NCBI GenBank assembly: GCA_025331125.1
Contig: JAOALB010000077.1
Location: 1 to 64,000 of the forward strand
Direction of reading: 5' to 3'
Length of the DNA: 64,000 nucleotides
From: Mycogone perniciosa
Taxonomy: Eukaryota > Ascomycota > Sordariomycetes > Hypocreales > Hypocreaceae
Shown here one piece after another: positions 22,899 through 35,397 of the stretch (positions within the stretch are counted from its first letter, which is position 1; every line of letters begins with the position of its first letter). The translations under genes and the position numbers were made by a program. The notes beneath the pieces were generated by a model. The model was not told the DNA's origin, ran no database searches, and saw nothing but the letters and a program-made list of their open reading frames with translations.

Positions 22899-23838
22899 TG
22901 TGCAATTGGTATGAGTGTGGGTTGATGATGCAATTGATTACGAGCTGATGTGACACCAAGGACAGAGTAATGAGTGCGTGAATAGGCGAATATTGTCGTG
23001 CACAAAGGAGAGTGGTAGGGACGAGGCCTAGGAATGAATGGACGAATGAATGACAGGTTGGCGTATTGCAGTTGCAGTTGCAGGTGGCGTATTGTGGCTA
23101 GTGCATTCGTCAGTGGGCGCAATTGCTGGCAGATAGCCTTTGACACACCTTGTTGCTAGGCAAAGGCGGTGCGTCGCGCCTGGGCCAATCAATTGCCAGG
23201 CACCACAACAACTTCAGCGCGCGACTCCAGCCTTGAACCAACAAACCCGCCACATCCCTCGTCGTGAGCGCGAGACGACAGAGGACTGTTTGCTGCGCCG
23301 ACTTGGACTTGGACTTGGACTTGGAGCTGAAGCGGACAGAGACCAGAATCTCGCAGCAACCAGCACTGTCAACGACGCCGTCTTGTCCTCGTTCCAGATC
23401 GCCCGCAAAGTGCCATTCGACTTTCACGCTCGCTAAGACCCACCATTCCATTCACGAGACTGCCGGTGAACACCCAGCCGCTGACGACGCCGGGAGTCTC
23501 AAAAGGGCCCCAGGACTGGGCTGGGCTGTCGGCGATTTGCATCCGTTTCACTACCGCCATCAATTATCCCACGGCCCAGGCGATCAGTATCGGTCTGTTG
23601 CCCTCGAGCGGGTGCTGTTGTCAGTCCCAGGCAACATCTTCTGGTTCTCGTCAGATTCCTAGGCGACGGCGAACGACAGGCTCGGAAATCATAGCCTAAA
23701 CAATTTTCTATCGACTAGTCGTGTCCATTGCCACCTTGTTCCTCTTGCTCGACGAATCTCATGGCCCAAACACTTTGGTGACCACAGCTCCAGTCATCAA
23801 CGACAAACATTTTGCCAACCTGGACTGTCACGGCCAGG
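22899..23838. promoter_or_regulatory. Divergent promoter interval, SND2 / CDC27
   Basis: This 940-bp gap lies between divergent start codons. The open frames seen in it on both strands look like shadows of a CT/GA-biased leader. It holds a short ACTTGG tandem repeat at 23301-23324. Confidence 0.55.
23301..23324. repeat. Hexanucleotide tandem repeat (ACTTGG)x4
   Basis: Four exact ACTTGG units in the leader region of CDC27. Confidence 0.9.
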
Positions 23839-26343
23839 ATGGCGCCAAGCCCGACCGCTGTTGGAAACCTCCTGCGACAGGTGGTGTGGTACCACCTAGA
23901 TAATGGCTCTTACGACAATGCCTTATTTTTCGCTGAACGATTCACTGCGCAGGATCCCAGATCGAGCGACGCCGTCCACTTGTTTTCACTATGTCACCTC
24001 CGACTTGGCGATTTTCGCTCCGCGTACGATGTTAGCAAACCGATGGCATACCGTGGTGTTAATCTAGGATGTTGTTGGGTCTTTGCCCAGTCATGTTTGG
24101 CTTTGGAACGGTACAAGGATGGCATCTCAGCTTTGGAGAAGGCAAAATATTCATGGTCGCAGAAGAACACCATGGGCAAGCATTCCGCAACTTCAAGGGC
24201 CGCCTTTCCTGATGCTCCCGCTGTTCTTTGTCTCCTAGGAAAGCTGTATCGTGGATATGATGACAAGAAGAGGGCCGTAAGCTGTTTTGAGGATGCTCTG
24301 AAGATGAACCCTTTTCAGTGGGATGCGTTCAAGGCGCTCTGCGACATGGGTGTCAAAGTTCGTGTACCAAATATTTTCAAGGCCAATGATGCCTTGCTCC
24401 AGAATCTCAGCCAGGATATGATCTCAACAATGGTGGAGCCGAAGGATTTGGATGTCGCTCCGAAGAAGTCATCCCTGAGAGTTATCGCGGCCGATTTGGT
24501 GGCTGACCCGTTCAACGGCGGGTTTTCCACTACAGAACTGATGAGCCCATTGGTCGATACCATAGCTGCAAACCCCGAGAGCGACTTCATTTCGAAAATT
24601 CAAAGTGCTAGACTCAAGCTTGCTAGCTCGATGAGCAGCCAGCCTGAGTTGGAAGGGATGGAAACCCCTACTGGGCCATCAGCATCGGAGATCGTCCGGA
24701 CTACTCTCTCTCAGGAACCACCCCAGGCACCGACCCGCAAGACGAGAAATATCCAATCCATCGGCCAGACATTAGAGGCACCACCACGAATGAACTACAG
24801 ATTAGGATCAAGAAGAAATCTCGTGTCGCGAGATAAGAGCCAGGAACAGCCTCCGGAACCTATCTCTGATGGCCCCAGCGCCTCTACTGGTAACTCACGG
24901 TCTGGTGCCATTCCTCCGACTGAGAGGAAGCGGACACTCTCCGGTCACCCAGTACCACGATCAGCGAATGTTGAGGAACCAGTCACGCGGCGGAGCGCCA
25001 GGTTGATCAAGCCATCGATGAGGGCAAACTCGGCAGCGACGACCATTGGGGCCACTGTGGGGCGTGAGTTGAAGAAGGCTAGGCCCCAGGTTTCACGAAT
25101 TGTTCGACCAGGCTCCAGCGGATCTAGTGTTGGTAGAGTTGTCAGCGGAAACCGGAAGCCTTTGGAAGATCATAACAACGGCGATGTGGACCATGCTGAG
25201 GCGCCAAGGGCAAGGGAGGTGCCTCTCCCACCTCCTGTGCCTAAAGTGACAGAGCCTGATACGGCCAAGCTCGAAGAAGCCCTGAGGTGGACTCTGGATC
25301 TCTTGAAGAAGCTCGGAAATGGATATTTCCAACTATCGCAGTTTCAGTGTCAGGACGCCGTGCAAGCGTTGAGCTCTTTGCCGTCAGCCCATCAGAGCAC
25401 GCCTTGGGTGCTTGCCCTGATGGGCCGAGCTCATTATGAGCAAGCCTCATATGCGGAAGCGGAGAAATTCTTCCGGCGAATGCGAGTACAGGCGCCCTCT
25501 CGCCTAGAGGACATGGAGGTCTACTCGACTATTCTCTGGCATCTGAAGCGTGAAACAGATCTCTCCTTCTTAGCACACGAACTAGTGGACTCTTCATGGC
25601 ACTCGCCCCAGGCCTGGTGCGCTCTGGGCAACGCATGGTCGTTGGCCCGAGATCCCGAACAGGCCCTTCGATGTTTCAGGAGGGCCACACAACTAGATCC
25701 CAAGTTTGCCTACGGCTTCACCCTGCAAGGCCATGAGCATGTCACGAACGAAGAGTATGACAAGGCCCTCACCGCGTACCGGCAGGCGATATCGGTGGAC
25801 AAGCGGCATTACAACGCTTACTATGGTGTTGGTCGAGTTCAACAGCGCTTGGGAGCCTATGACAAGGCACTGACTCACTTCCAAGCTGCACACCTGATCA
25901 ACCCAGACAATGCTGTTCTGGTAACCTGCATTGGCGCGGCATTGGAGAAGCAGAAGCAGATTGTGCCAGCACTTCGTGCGTACTCCAAGGCAGTCGAACT
26001 CGCCCCGCGAGCAGCCTCTACCAGGTACAAGAAGGCACGGGCCCTTCTGGCTGTCGGACAAATTGAGGAGGCCCAAAAAGAGCTGGTCATCTTGAAGGAC
26101 CTGGCGCCGGATGAGGGTACGGTGCACTTCCTCCTCGCTACTCTGTATAGGAGTATGAATGAGAAGCAATTGGCAGTGCGTCACTTCACTATCGCTCTTG
26201 CTCTGGATCCCAAGGTAGGCTACTCCATGCTGTCGACAGTGAAGTCCATGGCTAACTGACATCCGTAGGCGGGCCCACAGATCAAAGAAGCGATTGAAAG
26301 TTTCGAAGACGATGTACCAATGGATGACTCGATGATTTCATGA
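23839..26343 (+). CDS. CDC27: Anaphase-promoting complex subunit 3 (Cdc27/BimA/Nuc2), TPR protein
   Basis: Two exons, 23839-26214 and 26269-26343, are joined across a 54-bp intron, giving 816 residues. APC3 is a TPR scaffold of the anaphase-promoting complex and binds the C-box and IR tails of co-activators. The N-terminal TPR block (residues about 5-190) starts VWYHLDNGSYDNALFFAERF and includes the APC3 motif CYLLG-like VLCLLGKLYRGYDDKKRAV. A low-complexity middle (about 200-490) is rich in S, P and R. The C-terminal TPR array (about 500-790) has repeats such as AWCALGNAWSLARDPEQALR, AYGFTLQGHEH and YYGVGRVQQRLGAYDKALTH. The last exon supplies KEAIESF and an acidic tail. The start at 23839 is preferred over an in-frame ATG nine codons upstream because conserved sequence starts there. 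Confidence 0.95.
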
Positions 26344-27831
26344 CGCTGATGAGTGCTTGAGGGTTCTGAGCAATTAGCTGGGCATTTGATACGTAATAGG
26401 CTCTCAACAGCGTTGTGCATTAGTAATGAAAAAGGAGGCTGTTTCTGTCCCGTTTTGATACTCATTGCTTGGGTATGGGTTCTGGGAGGATGGAGGGGGA
26501 AAATGGGCAAGGCCAACACGCGAGGAGGGCGATGATGGCACAGGTAGTCTTCTGCATTGCATGGCGTTCATTGGAATGGAATCCTGAGCTTTGGGACTGG
26601 CTCTGGGGCGGAGTTGACGGCATTGTGCTGTCTTGCTCTTTGTATTGAATACCATAGCACGGGGTTGTAGCTGTATACCATTGCGCGTTGATTTATTGCT
26701 ACCATGTGCCTGAAGCGGATGAATCATGAATGGATAAACGTAGGGGGGATGTTTTTGTTTGCGTCAGTAATGACGGATTGACAACGACAGGGTCTAGTCT
26801 CACAGTAATGTCCATGGAAGCAGAAACCAATAGATATAAATATATTCAAGCTATCTAGTGATACTAGTAATATGCTACAGCGAAGGGGACAATTGGGTAT
26901 GTTGGCTTGATTAATGGACCACTCCACCCACAGAGAGAGGGTGTCGCGGTGAGTATAAAGTCTGTTCATTCTTCCTTGAGCAAAAATAGAAATACACCAC
27001 GGGAGAGAGTTGGTGTATTTCGGAGTGAGCTAAGGGGTGTCGTATCCTCTTGTCACTGGAGCAATTATGACTTCGACAAAGCAGATGTTCTACGGCTGTA
27101 GAGTAGCAGGAGCATTGTCCGCCGTTGTTAGCAAGGTCTTCTGGTGTGAGGGTGTGTAGTTGAGGTCATTCGCGTCAAGACACGTCGCGAGACTTGTTGC
27201 GAGCATTCTTGGGGCCAAAATGGGCTATCCCTTGATGCAAGAACGATGCAAATTCTGACGGTATGAGTGACAAGAAGTGGTCTTCGGGGGTGATTCAATA
27301 TTTTATCAACCCCAAGGTGAAGCATCGTTGTCTTCGTCTTGGTTTTGTGTCGTCATTTTCTGTCTGTTTGCAGATGATGAAAGAGAGAAGTTTGTTCAAC
27401 GTGTCCGCCCGTTTTTTCTAGTTGCGCTGATGCGGGACCCCTGACAGGCGCTACCGCATCAAATCAACCAAACCAAAAGGGAACATTGGAGCCACACCGC
27501 GCTCCCTCCCCCCTAAAAAAAAATTAGAACAGGTGTTAAAAAAAAATAACAGGAGGTACAAGGCCAAAAAATAAAATGCATCAGCAGGTACATATTTCCC
27601 TTTTTTCGCTCCTGCCACACCACCCCCAAAAGGGGCATAGCATGATTTACTGATCCTGCACGATTTCCCTGCGCGTATTTATTGTGCCTCGCCCCCCCGC
27701 ACCTTTACCTCTCTTTCTTTGCAACCACTCCTCTGTCCGATCTTCTCTACAACAAACGTCATTTGCGATAACGCGTTACTGCACGTCTACTTTCAACCAC
27801 ACTTATCTCTTTTTAATACACATCCATCAAC
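26344..27831. other. Intergenic region, CDC27 3' flank and histone H4 promoter
   Basis: No gene in 1.49 kb. Upstream of H4 there are poly-A tracts (about 27516-27525 and 27539-27548) and C- and T-rich stretches (27640-27720) of the kind that exclude nucleosomes. There is no divergent histone H3 gene here. Confidence 0.6.
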
Positions 27832-28320
<489 letters not shown>

Positions 28321-28657
28321 GCATGGAAACGTGCTTGCCTTTTTGGCGCGCTTTGTACGTCGCGCTTTGTGGGGGATCACTATGGTGTCATATGTGCAAA
28401 TAGCATGGAATCGTGTATTTTGATCAAATGGCGTTGGGGACGGATTGGGCTTACGAGAATAAAGGCGTCATGGTAGACGACCTCGCGAAATGAGAATACC
28501 ACATGAATACATTTTACACTCACATTCATACTTTGCTTCGTGACTATGATAACCAACACGATACATACTCTACATGAGCGATGATATTTTGGCTGACCTG
28601 TCTCCCTTTACCCGTGTTACATGCCTAATGAGAACGCCGTGGTATCATTAATAAAAA
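28321..28657. other. Convergent 3' gap, H4 / TRS20
   Basis: 337 bp holding the 3' untranslated regions of two convergent genes. AT-rich; nothing else seen. Confidence 0.6.
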
Positions 28658-29231
28658 TTACAAGTACTTTCGACCTGCTGCCGCAACTCTCGCCCTAAAC
28701 ACTGGACTTCGAACCTCCATATTCGGCTTATAAAACGGATTCATGATGGCCTTAACCCAGTTGTCGTATACCTCCGTGAAGAACATCTTGATCGCCTCCT
28801 CCGTCGCCGGACTCGTCGGGTTGGCGCCAATAGCGGTCGATGAGCGGGACGACGCAGTCGATGTCGGCACGAGGGGCTGGTGAAGGAGGAGGAACTTTGT
28901 GTTTGCGCCCGTGACGAAGCAGGAGATGTAGTTGTTGAAGAACTTGTCGATACACTTCAAGTACCTGGAAGCCCTGCGTGTCAGCACAAGACTGTATCCG
29001 TATTTTTCCTCGATCGCTTGTTTTCCGAGGGGAAGGGAAGGGCTACATTTGGCCGTGTGACCATTGGACTTCCTCGGCTATGTCGAGACTGGAGTGGAGG
29101 ATGAATTGGTTCAGATGGCGCACTTGGTCGGTGAAGCGAGACTGGCCGTCGCCGCCTTGCTTCGAGGTGCCGAATTCATACTCGAAGAGCGGGTTGTCTT
29201 GGGTGCCGACAATGGCAAAGTAATAACTCAT
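28658..29231 (-). CDS. TRS20: TRAPP complex subunit Trs20 (sedlin/TRAPPC2)
   Basis: Two exons, 29047-29231 and 28658-28964, are joined across an 82-bp intron, giving 163 residues. Sedlin is a longin-fold subunit that bridges TRAPP cores in ER-to-Golgi and autophagy traffic. The family start MSYYFAIVGTQDNPLFEYEF is present, followed by HLNQFILHSSLDIAEEVQW, YLKCIDKFFNNYISCFVTG, KFLLLHQP and the C-terminal FFTEVYDNWVKAIMNPFY. An open frame continues upstream of 29231, but the family begins at this methionine. The gene is divergent from MRPL31 across 282 bp. Confidence 0.95.
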
Positions 29232-29513
29232 TGTGCTGCGCTGCTCCTCATTTGCGACGCATTCGGGCGCGACAATCGGTTGTCCAATGTGTGAAGCTGC
29301 TGTTGCGTTCTTATCAGAGAGGAGTGGTTCATCAATGGGTGATGGTGCTAGTTGGACATCCCCCTTGTCCCCCACTATGGCGCATCATTATTCCGCCCGG
29401 ACCGCCCTAGGCCAATGGATGAGCTAGGATGGTCAAACCACCCGAAAAAGCGCTTCGACGCTGGGAATTCTTGAACAGCAACCCTACGACCGACCCGGGC
29501 CGCTGCTGCAATC
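29232..29513. promoter_or_regulatory. Shared divergent promoter, TRS20 / MRPL31
   Basis: A 282-bp gap between divergent start codons; both promoters must be within it. No individual element can be assigned. Confidence 0.6.
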
Positions 29514-29907
29514 ATGTTCGGCCCCTTCCGCTTTACGAATCCCTTGTCAGGCGGGCTGCTGTGGAAGATCCCATGGCGCCTGTCGAGATTCCAGAAGAGG
29601 CGGCACCGAATGCGCCTCCGAGCCGTAGACAACGTCGTCGCGACGCTGGACGCTGCGCTGGCGAAGAAGGGCCAGACACTTGAGGCGCTGGAGCGGTGGA
29701 AGGCGGAGATGCCGACCGAGGAGGAGATGCTGCCGCGGGACAAGTATACTATGTTTGACCGGAAGGCGAAGAAGTACCGAAAGGGTATTCACAGTACGTT
29801 GGCCGCCGCCATGGGTTGTGAGGAATGGGATTGGGCTGACGCGGGGAAACACAGAATTGCCAAAGTGGACGAGAGTTTCGCAGAGAATCAATCCTCCTGG
29901 ATATTAA
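29514..29907 (+). CDS. MRPL31: Mitochondrial large-subunit ribosomal protein MRPL31 (mL60)
   Basis: Two exons, 29514-29793 and 29855-29907, are joined across a 61-bp intron, giving 110 residues. It matches fungal mL60 of the mitochondrial 54S subunit. The N-terminus MFGPFRFTNPLSGGLLWKIP and the following RLSRFQKRRHRMRLRAVD are family hallmarks, as is the spliced C-terminus KLPKWTRVSQRINPPGY. If the intron is not removed, a different 42-residue tail is read, which does not fit the family. The protein is basic, as expected for a ribosomal protein, with its targeting information at the N-terminus. Confidence 0.94.
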
Positions 29908-30240
29908 AGTGGAAACGATGGGCTTATGCTTAATGACTTGCGGCTTGCGAATTTGAGAAGAGGGCGGCGTGGGGGGAAAAGGGACGACTATATCGATTAC
30001 TTCGACTGTACAACACCTATGTTTGACCATGGATGGCGAGATATTGGGATATGCTGCTGGGGGATGGTATTTTCGGCTGCGTAGACGGCGGTCGGCTGTA
30101 AGGGATATTCAATCACAGCGCTCAAAAAAAAGATGAAGAAGGAGGAATATCGAAGAAAGACGGTCCAGCTATGCCAATTATATAAAGTCATACCTGTGAG
30201 GGTATCATCTCAAACCTCAAATCCAATCCTAAGCCCATCC
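29908..30240. other. Convergent 3' gap, MRPL31 / CBC2
   Basis: 333 bp with no gene seen, between two convergent stop codons. Confidence 0.6.
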
Positions 30241-30915
30241 TTACCTAGGCTGCCTAACCTCATCATCGTAGTCCGGTTTGTCAGACTGCAATGCCCTGCC
30301 TAGTCCTCCTCGGCCCTCATCAAAGTCCTCCCGGTACTCGTCTCTGACCTGCCCACCAGACTTGCCTCGTCCATACTGCCGGCCCTCCTCGAATCCAGGG
30401 TCCAGATCTGTCCGAATGATGCGCTCGTCAAGTTTTGTGCCGCCAATGTATTTCATGCAGTCCAGGGCGTCTTGGTGGGTGTAGTACTCGACAAAGCAGA
30501 AGCCGCAGGGTGTTTTGTTGAACCGGTCGAGGCCCATGACTAGACGCTTGATTTCGCCGCATTTGGAGAAGAGCTCATAGACTTGTTCTTCTGTGGTGTA
30601 GAATGAGCTGGAGATGGGTGGAGTGTTAGAGAGACGGAGGCTTGAGGGGAGAAAGGCTGGTTGAAAAGGGCACTGACAGGTTGCCGACGTAGAGGGTGGT
30701 CGCGTTTGCGAGAGGGTCGACAGCAGGTTCTGCCGGTTCTTCTTCCTTGTCATCACGGTCGCGTCTGCGCTTGTTCTGCTAAGATAAATCAGTATGGCGC
30801 TCCGTCAAAGCCATGGGAAAGCAATGGATGGAATTGCTTCACGCACCCGACCGACATAGTATGCACTGGGCCTGTCGAGACGCTCGACGGTGTGTCTGAT
30901 CTCGTTCCGCATCAT
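30241..30915 (-). CDS. CBC2: Nuclear cap-binding complex small subunit (CBP20)
   Basis: Three exons (30847-30915, 30678-30778, 30241-30607) give 178 residues. CBP20 binds the 7-methylguanosine cap of nascent RNA together with CBP80. The N-terminus has VERLDRPSAYYVG, with the tyrosines that stack on the cap in this family. The RRM shows RNP2 (TLYVGNLSFYTTEEQVYELF), an IKRLVMGLDRFNKTPCGF segment and RNP1 (CGFCFVEY), then GTKLDERIIRTDLDPGFEEG and the arginine/glycine-rich tail GRGKSGGQVRDEYREDFD that folds over the cap. A second ATG lies at 30912. It is divergent from NUP82. Confidence 0.95.
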
Positions 30916-31394
30916 GGATGAAGGCTTGGGAGTTGTATATGGGATTTCCAGAGTCGCAATTGCGTCCGCAGCAATTATCAGGGCTGAGATGGGGGAGATT
31001 GAGGCCGTAGGTTGCAATTGGAGGGTATGGAAGGGAGTCGGCAATGAGGCTGTCGAGACAAAAGCCCAGCCTGATGCACCAATTGAGTCGTTGGAGATGC
31101 AAGGCACCAGTGAAGTAGCACTGGCGGGACAGCAGCTCTAGCCTGTGAGTGGATCCTTTGCTACCCCTAGACACGCGCTAACTCGCTACGCTTCTCAGCA
31201 GCCGCGCTTTTTGCAGCTTCAGTGAGCCAGCCTTTTCAATTATTTTGGACCTGGCCATCACCGCTCAGCTTGGGTGCGTCTGTCTGGTCTGCTGCTACGT
31301 AATTTGTTATCAACAATCGTTCAATAATACCCATCCCCACCCTGCAGATTGCGTGTATCGACTACCTTTACGAGCTTCATTCGGTCCTCGCACG
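30916..31394. promoter_or_regulatory. Shared divergent promoter, CBC2 / NUP82
   Basis: A 479-bp gap between divergent starts. No specific element identified. Confidence 0.55.
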
Positions 31395-34102
31395 ATGCCA
31401 AAGGTCAAGTGCTACTCGGCAGCCTGGCTGTCGAAAAACGCACCAGGCAGTCTGCTGTTTGAGCCGTCTGCCGATTCGCTTCGATCTCGGGCCCTGTCGC
31501 CGACAAAGAAGAAGCAAGCTGCCGGGCCCAGGAGAACCATTGCTCGCCGTGGAGCTGAGGTATTCGTAGCTGTCGGAAGGGAGATTCGATGGGGCGACCT
31601 GTCCTACCTGAAGGAAGAATGGACCGACAAGCAGTCGAGGAAGAGGCACAGCTCAAGCATTAGGATCAAACGGGAGGAGTCGGTGCACTCGATTAGCACA
31701 GATAGGGAGTCTGAGGCTCCTCCTGGAATGAGGGTAGGTTGTGGCCAGACCCGGAAAATGCCTGCAATGCTCGCTAACCGTCGTTTGCACAGATAATCAA
31801 GACGCCTGTAGCAGACGACATTCGACAACTCATCATCTCGCCGAACGGGAACTTCCTAGCCATCCTTACGACGCACACAATCCATATTTGCGCCTTGCCG
31901 GACTCGTCGCATCTGTCGAGCGAGGACATAACTCCGCTGAGGCCAAAGATGTTTACTCTTGGACCAACCACCCACGTCACGTCTCGATCTCCCATTGTGT
32001 CTGCGCTGTGGCATCCTCTAGGTGTTAATGGAGCATGTGTGGTGACTGTTACAGCTGACGCAATCGTGCGGATATGGGAACTCTCGACCCAGGACCGTTG
32101 GTCATTTGACTCCCCGACAACGTCCATCGACCTGAAGAAGCTGGTTGATGGCACGACCGTGGACCAAGACTTCTCTGCCTCAACGTCGGCTACGAACAAG
32201 GCCTTTTCTCCCGATTCGTTTGAGATGGAAGTCGCTGCCGCCAACTTCTCCAGGAAAGGGTCTGGCGGGTGGAACCCTATGACTCTATGGGTGGCCATGC
32301 GAGAAGGCGATGTGTACGCCTTGTGTCCACTGCTTCCGCAGCGTTGGGCACCTCCCCCGACTTTGATTCCCTCTCTTTCGGTGTCGATCGTGACCACCGT
32401 GGCGAGCATTGAAGATGACCCTAATGTAGACGAAAAGGAGAAGCTCTTGGCACAGCAGCAACTACAGTGGATGGGTGAATTGGACTCTCAGGAGCCTCAG
32501 ATCATTGAGCCGATTATTTTTGGAGAACCTCCTGTCGAGGTATATACCAGACCGTCACGCCCTGGCATCACTCCGCGCCTTCAAGGACCCTTCGATCTTC
32601 AATCCGACCCCGAGACCAGCGACGATCTGGATAGCTCTATTACCGACATACTAGTCATTGGAAAGAAGACGGAGACGGATGAGCTCATGTTAGGCGAAGA
32701 AGATGAGCTGGAATTCGATAATGGTGACCAGGAGGGCCTCTCCCTCACTGTTGTGTGCTTGCTGTCTACCAGCGGTCAGGTGCGCGTGTACCTTGACACT
32801 GACGGCGTGCAGGCCCAGTGGCTCCCACCGAAGAACAGGTCAAAGGTTGGCCGTACATGGGCGGAAGTAGACCCCCCAGCTCTTCTCGCGTTCCAGGCCA
32901 TCGACACCATGACCCCTGTCGAGGTGAGCGAGGAGAGCTGGCCTGTCTTCAGTTCCGACGTGACGTCACGGTACAGCTTCTTCGTCACGCATCACGCGGC
33001 CATCACATTCATTTCACTCACTTCATGGATCTTCCGACTTGAAGGGGAGCTCTCTGGGGACTTTGAGGCTGGCACGGATTTCAGACTTGGCCTCTTGGTC
33101 AACTCACAGTCTACAAGGGATAGGATCTATGCGCAGCCAGCAGCCGATGCCAATGTTCCGTTAGCTGCCTGTGTCGCCATCCGTGATCCGGACCTTGGCT
33201 ACTTTTTGATTTCATCTACGCCCTACGAGCCGATCGCCTTGACGTTTGAGACGCCAGATGATGACTTGGCACCAATTCGACAAGAGAGTCCGATTCGCGA
33301 ACGGGAGACCAGCATGGCACCCCTTGACTTTTATGAGCCCCGCCCGGTGTACCATCCGCCTCACGCCTTTGATGAATCATCAGCCGTGCCAACGCTGATG
33401 GAGCGACTTCGCACCTCACGACATAAGACTATGGTCAACCAAGAAGTGAAGCTTAGTCCACTGACACTGCAAATCTTCACTGATGCACACAAGGTACTCA
33501 GTGATGAGACGCATCGATTGGGTGTGGCAGCAGCCGAAGTCTTCCGGCGATGTGAACTCCTACAAACGGAGCTACGACAGCAAGTCAGGAAGGCCAATGA
33601 GGTCAAGGGCAAAATCGATACGATCAATGGAGCCCACAGGGATGACGACGAGCCCGATAACCTCATGTACGATCGGCGAATCAATGCGGCCAAGGATCGC
33701 CAACAGAGGCTTACCCGACGAATGGAGGATTTGCGAAAGATTGTCGGCAAGGCGACTACGAGGGAACTAAGCATCAAGGAGCGTGCATTTGTGGAGGAAG
33801 TCAAGTCAATGGAGACCAACGTTCTGGGCCCGGTATCTGGGGCTGAAGCCGGCGCCAGGAATCAATCGAAGCAATTGTGGAAGCGGCTAGAGGAAGTGAG
33901 GAGGCTGCAGGAGGAACTGCTGACCGATGTGGGAGTCCTAAAGAGCTCAGGAAGCTTCGAAGCTCCCGCGACTCCTGAGCTTCGGATCCCACAAGACGTA
34001 CGGCGCAGCAAGCTACAGCAGGTGCAAGGGTTACTGGCGAGAGAGACGGCGCTAGTTGATGCTGTTACATCGCGGTTGGAGCGGCTCCAAGCCAGCATGT
34101 AG
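31395..34102 (+). CDS. NUP82: Nucleoporin Nup82 (Nup88-like)
   Basis: Two exons, 31395-31733 and 31793-34102, give 882 residues. Nup82 anchors the cytoplasmic Nup159-Nsp1 mRNA export platform to the nuclear pore. The N-terminal two thirds read as a beta-propeller: segments such as IRQLIISPNGNFLAILTTHTIHI, SPIVSALWHPLG and VVTVTADAIVRIWEL are blade-like. An acidic loop follows near 380-400. The last third (from about 640) is helical, with heptad-like charged stretches (EVFRRCELLQTELRQQVRKA, QRLTRRMEDLRKIV, KRLEEVRRLQEELL), the coiled coil that assembles with Nsp1 and Nup159. The assignment rests on this architecture and on overall similarity to fungal Nup82. Confidence 0.87.
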
Positions 34103-35397
34103 TCTGGGATATTAATGACTTGCGGTAACGGTCATGGCTGGGGGGACCTGGTTTGGTGGTGTTTCAACAAATGGTGCAAGGGAAATGAGCTAGGCCAATG
34201 GATCTAGACAAGGCGAAATACGATTACTCTAATTTGAGACTTGGAACTTGGACATTGAAACAATGAAGCGAACATGTCTTGAAAGTTGGGTCCTGTGAGA
34301 ATACACGGTGATGATCTCTTCATCCAGATGGTGGTCGAGAGGAGAAAACGATTTTAGCAGTGTGACGCAAGGAGCCGTTCAGAGTCGGAAGTGGCGATAT
34401 CCGACGAAATATTACCTATTGCCAAGTGAGGCTGTCTCTCATCGATGATGTCGTACGTACGAAAGCGATGCCAGGATGAAGACAAATCCCAGCTCAGTTT
34501 TGTTTCTGTGGCTTGCATCGCTTACCTGTCTGAACCAATCTGATTTGTGAGGCTGTCGATGGTTTCAGGGTGGGGGCACAGTCTGGTATTTTACTATCTT
34601 GTCCCCCCCTCGTCTTTGCTGCTTTTAGTATTTTCAAGGGGAGGAATGGAATGTCTCGGTAGGATATAAATACGGGCTTGTGGTGAGGCTCGATAAGACT
34701 ATTGGTGGTGCGGTGTTTGAGATGACACTCGCATTACGAAGCACTCTTTGCGCTCAGCCTCGTGTAGGTAGTATGGGAATGGGGAAAGGAAGAGTAAGAC
34801 AGTTCTGAGTTTCTTACTCGTAGAGGGAGGGTAAGGTGAAGACTATGCAATGCGATGTACGGAGTACTGTTTCTGCATACAGACGGCTCGATGCGAGGCA
34901 TTGGGGTCCGTTGGGGGCCGATTCTTCGGACTTGTTGTTGATGTGGTTTTGCACTCAGGGACAAGGCAGTGGTCCATGTATATGCACGACATGAGAGCAT
35001 GGTAGGCAAGCCGCTTCGTATTCAGGCAGGTCAGACGAAGAGCAGCCGGTCCGTTGAGGCTTGTTTGCCTCCAGGTTGCAACCACATGGGAAAGAAACAT
35101 AGATGGAACTTTTTGTCAAACCGTGGTCCATGTCCAACAGAGAAACTGGAGGCGTCTGTTAGTCTCTGTGATGTTGCATGATGTGACACAAGATTGGTGC
35201 AAAGTTGAGCAAACATCCCTTGCTATGATTCGGGAGAGTATATGAGGTCGGGGCATGCCCCATGGCCCTTCGCTCCTTTGATTTCATAGCGATAGCCACG
35301 GTCATCACAATCCCAAGCCATCATCCTTGTCTCGTTCACAATCCTCATGACTCTTTCGTTCTGTCCTGCTACCAAGCCCCTGCCCCTCGCACCGAAT
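34103..35397. other. Intergenic region
   Basis: 1.3 kb without a supported gene. It holds one exact TACGGAGTA at 34858-34866. The small open frames on both strands around 34800-35250 do not resemble proteins. Confidence 0.6.

Noticed and set aside
29232..29375. In-frame N-terminal extension of TRS20
   Set aside because: Sedlin homologues start at MSYYF; the extra 48 residues lack similarity and lie in the shared promoter with MRPL31.
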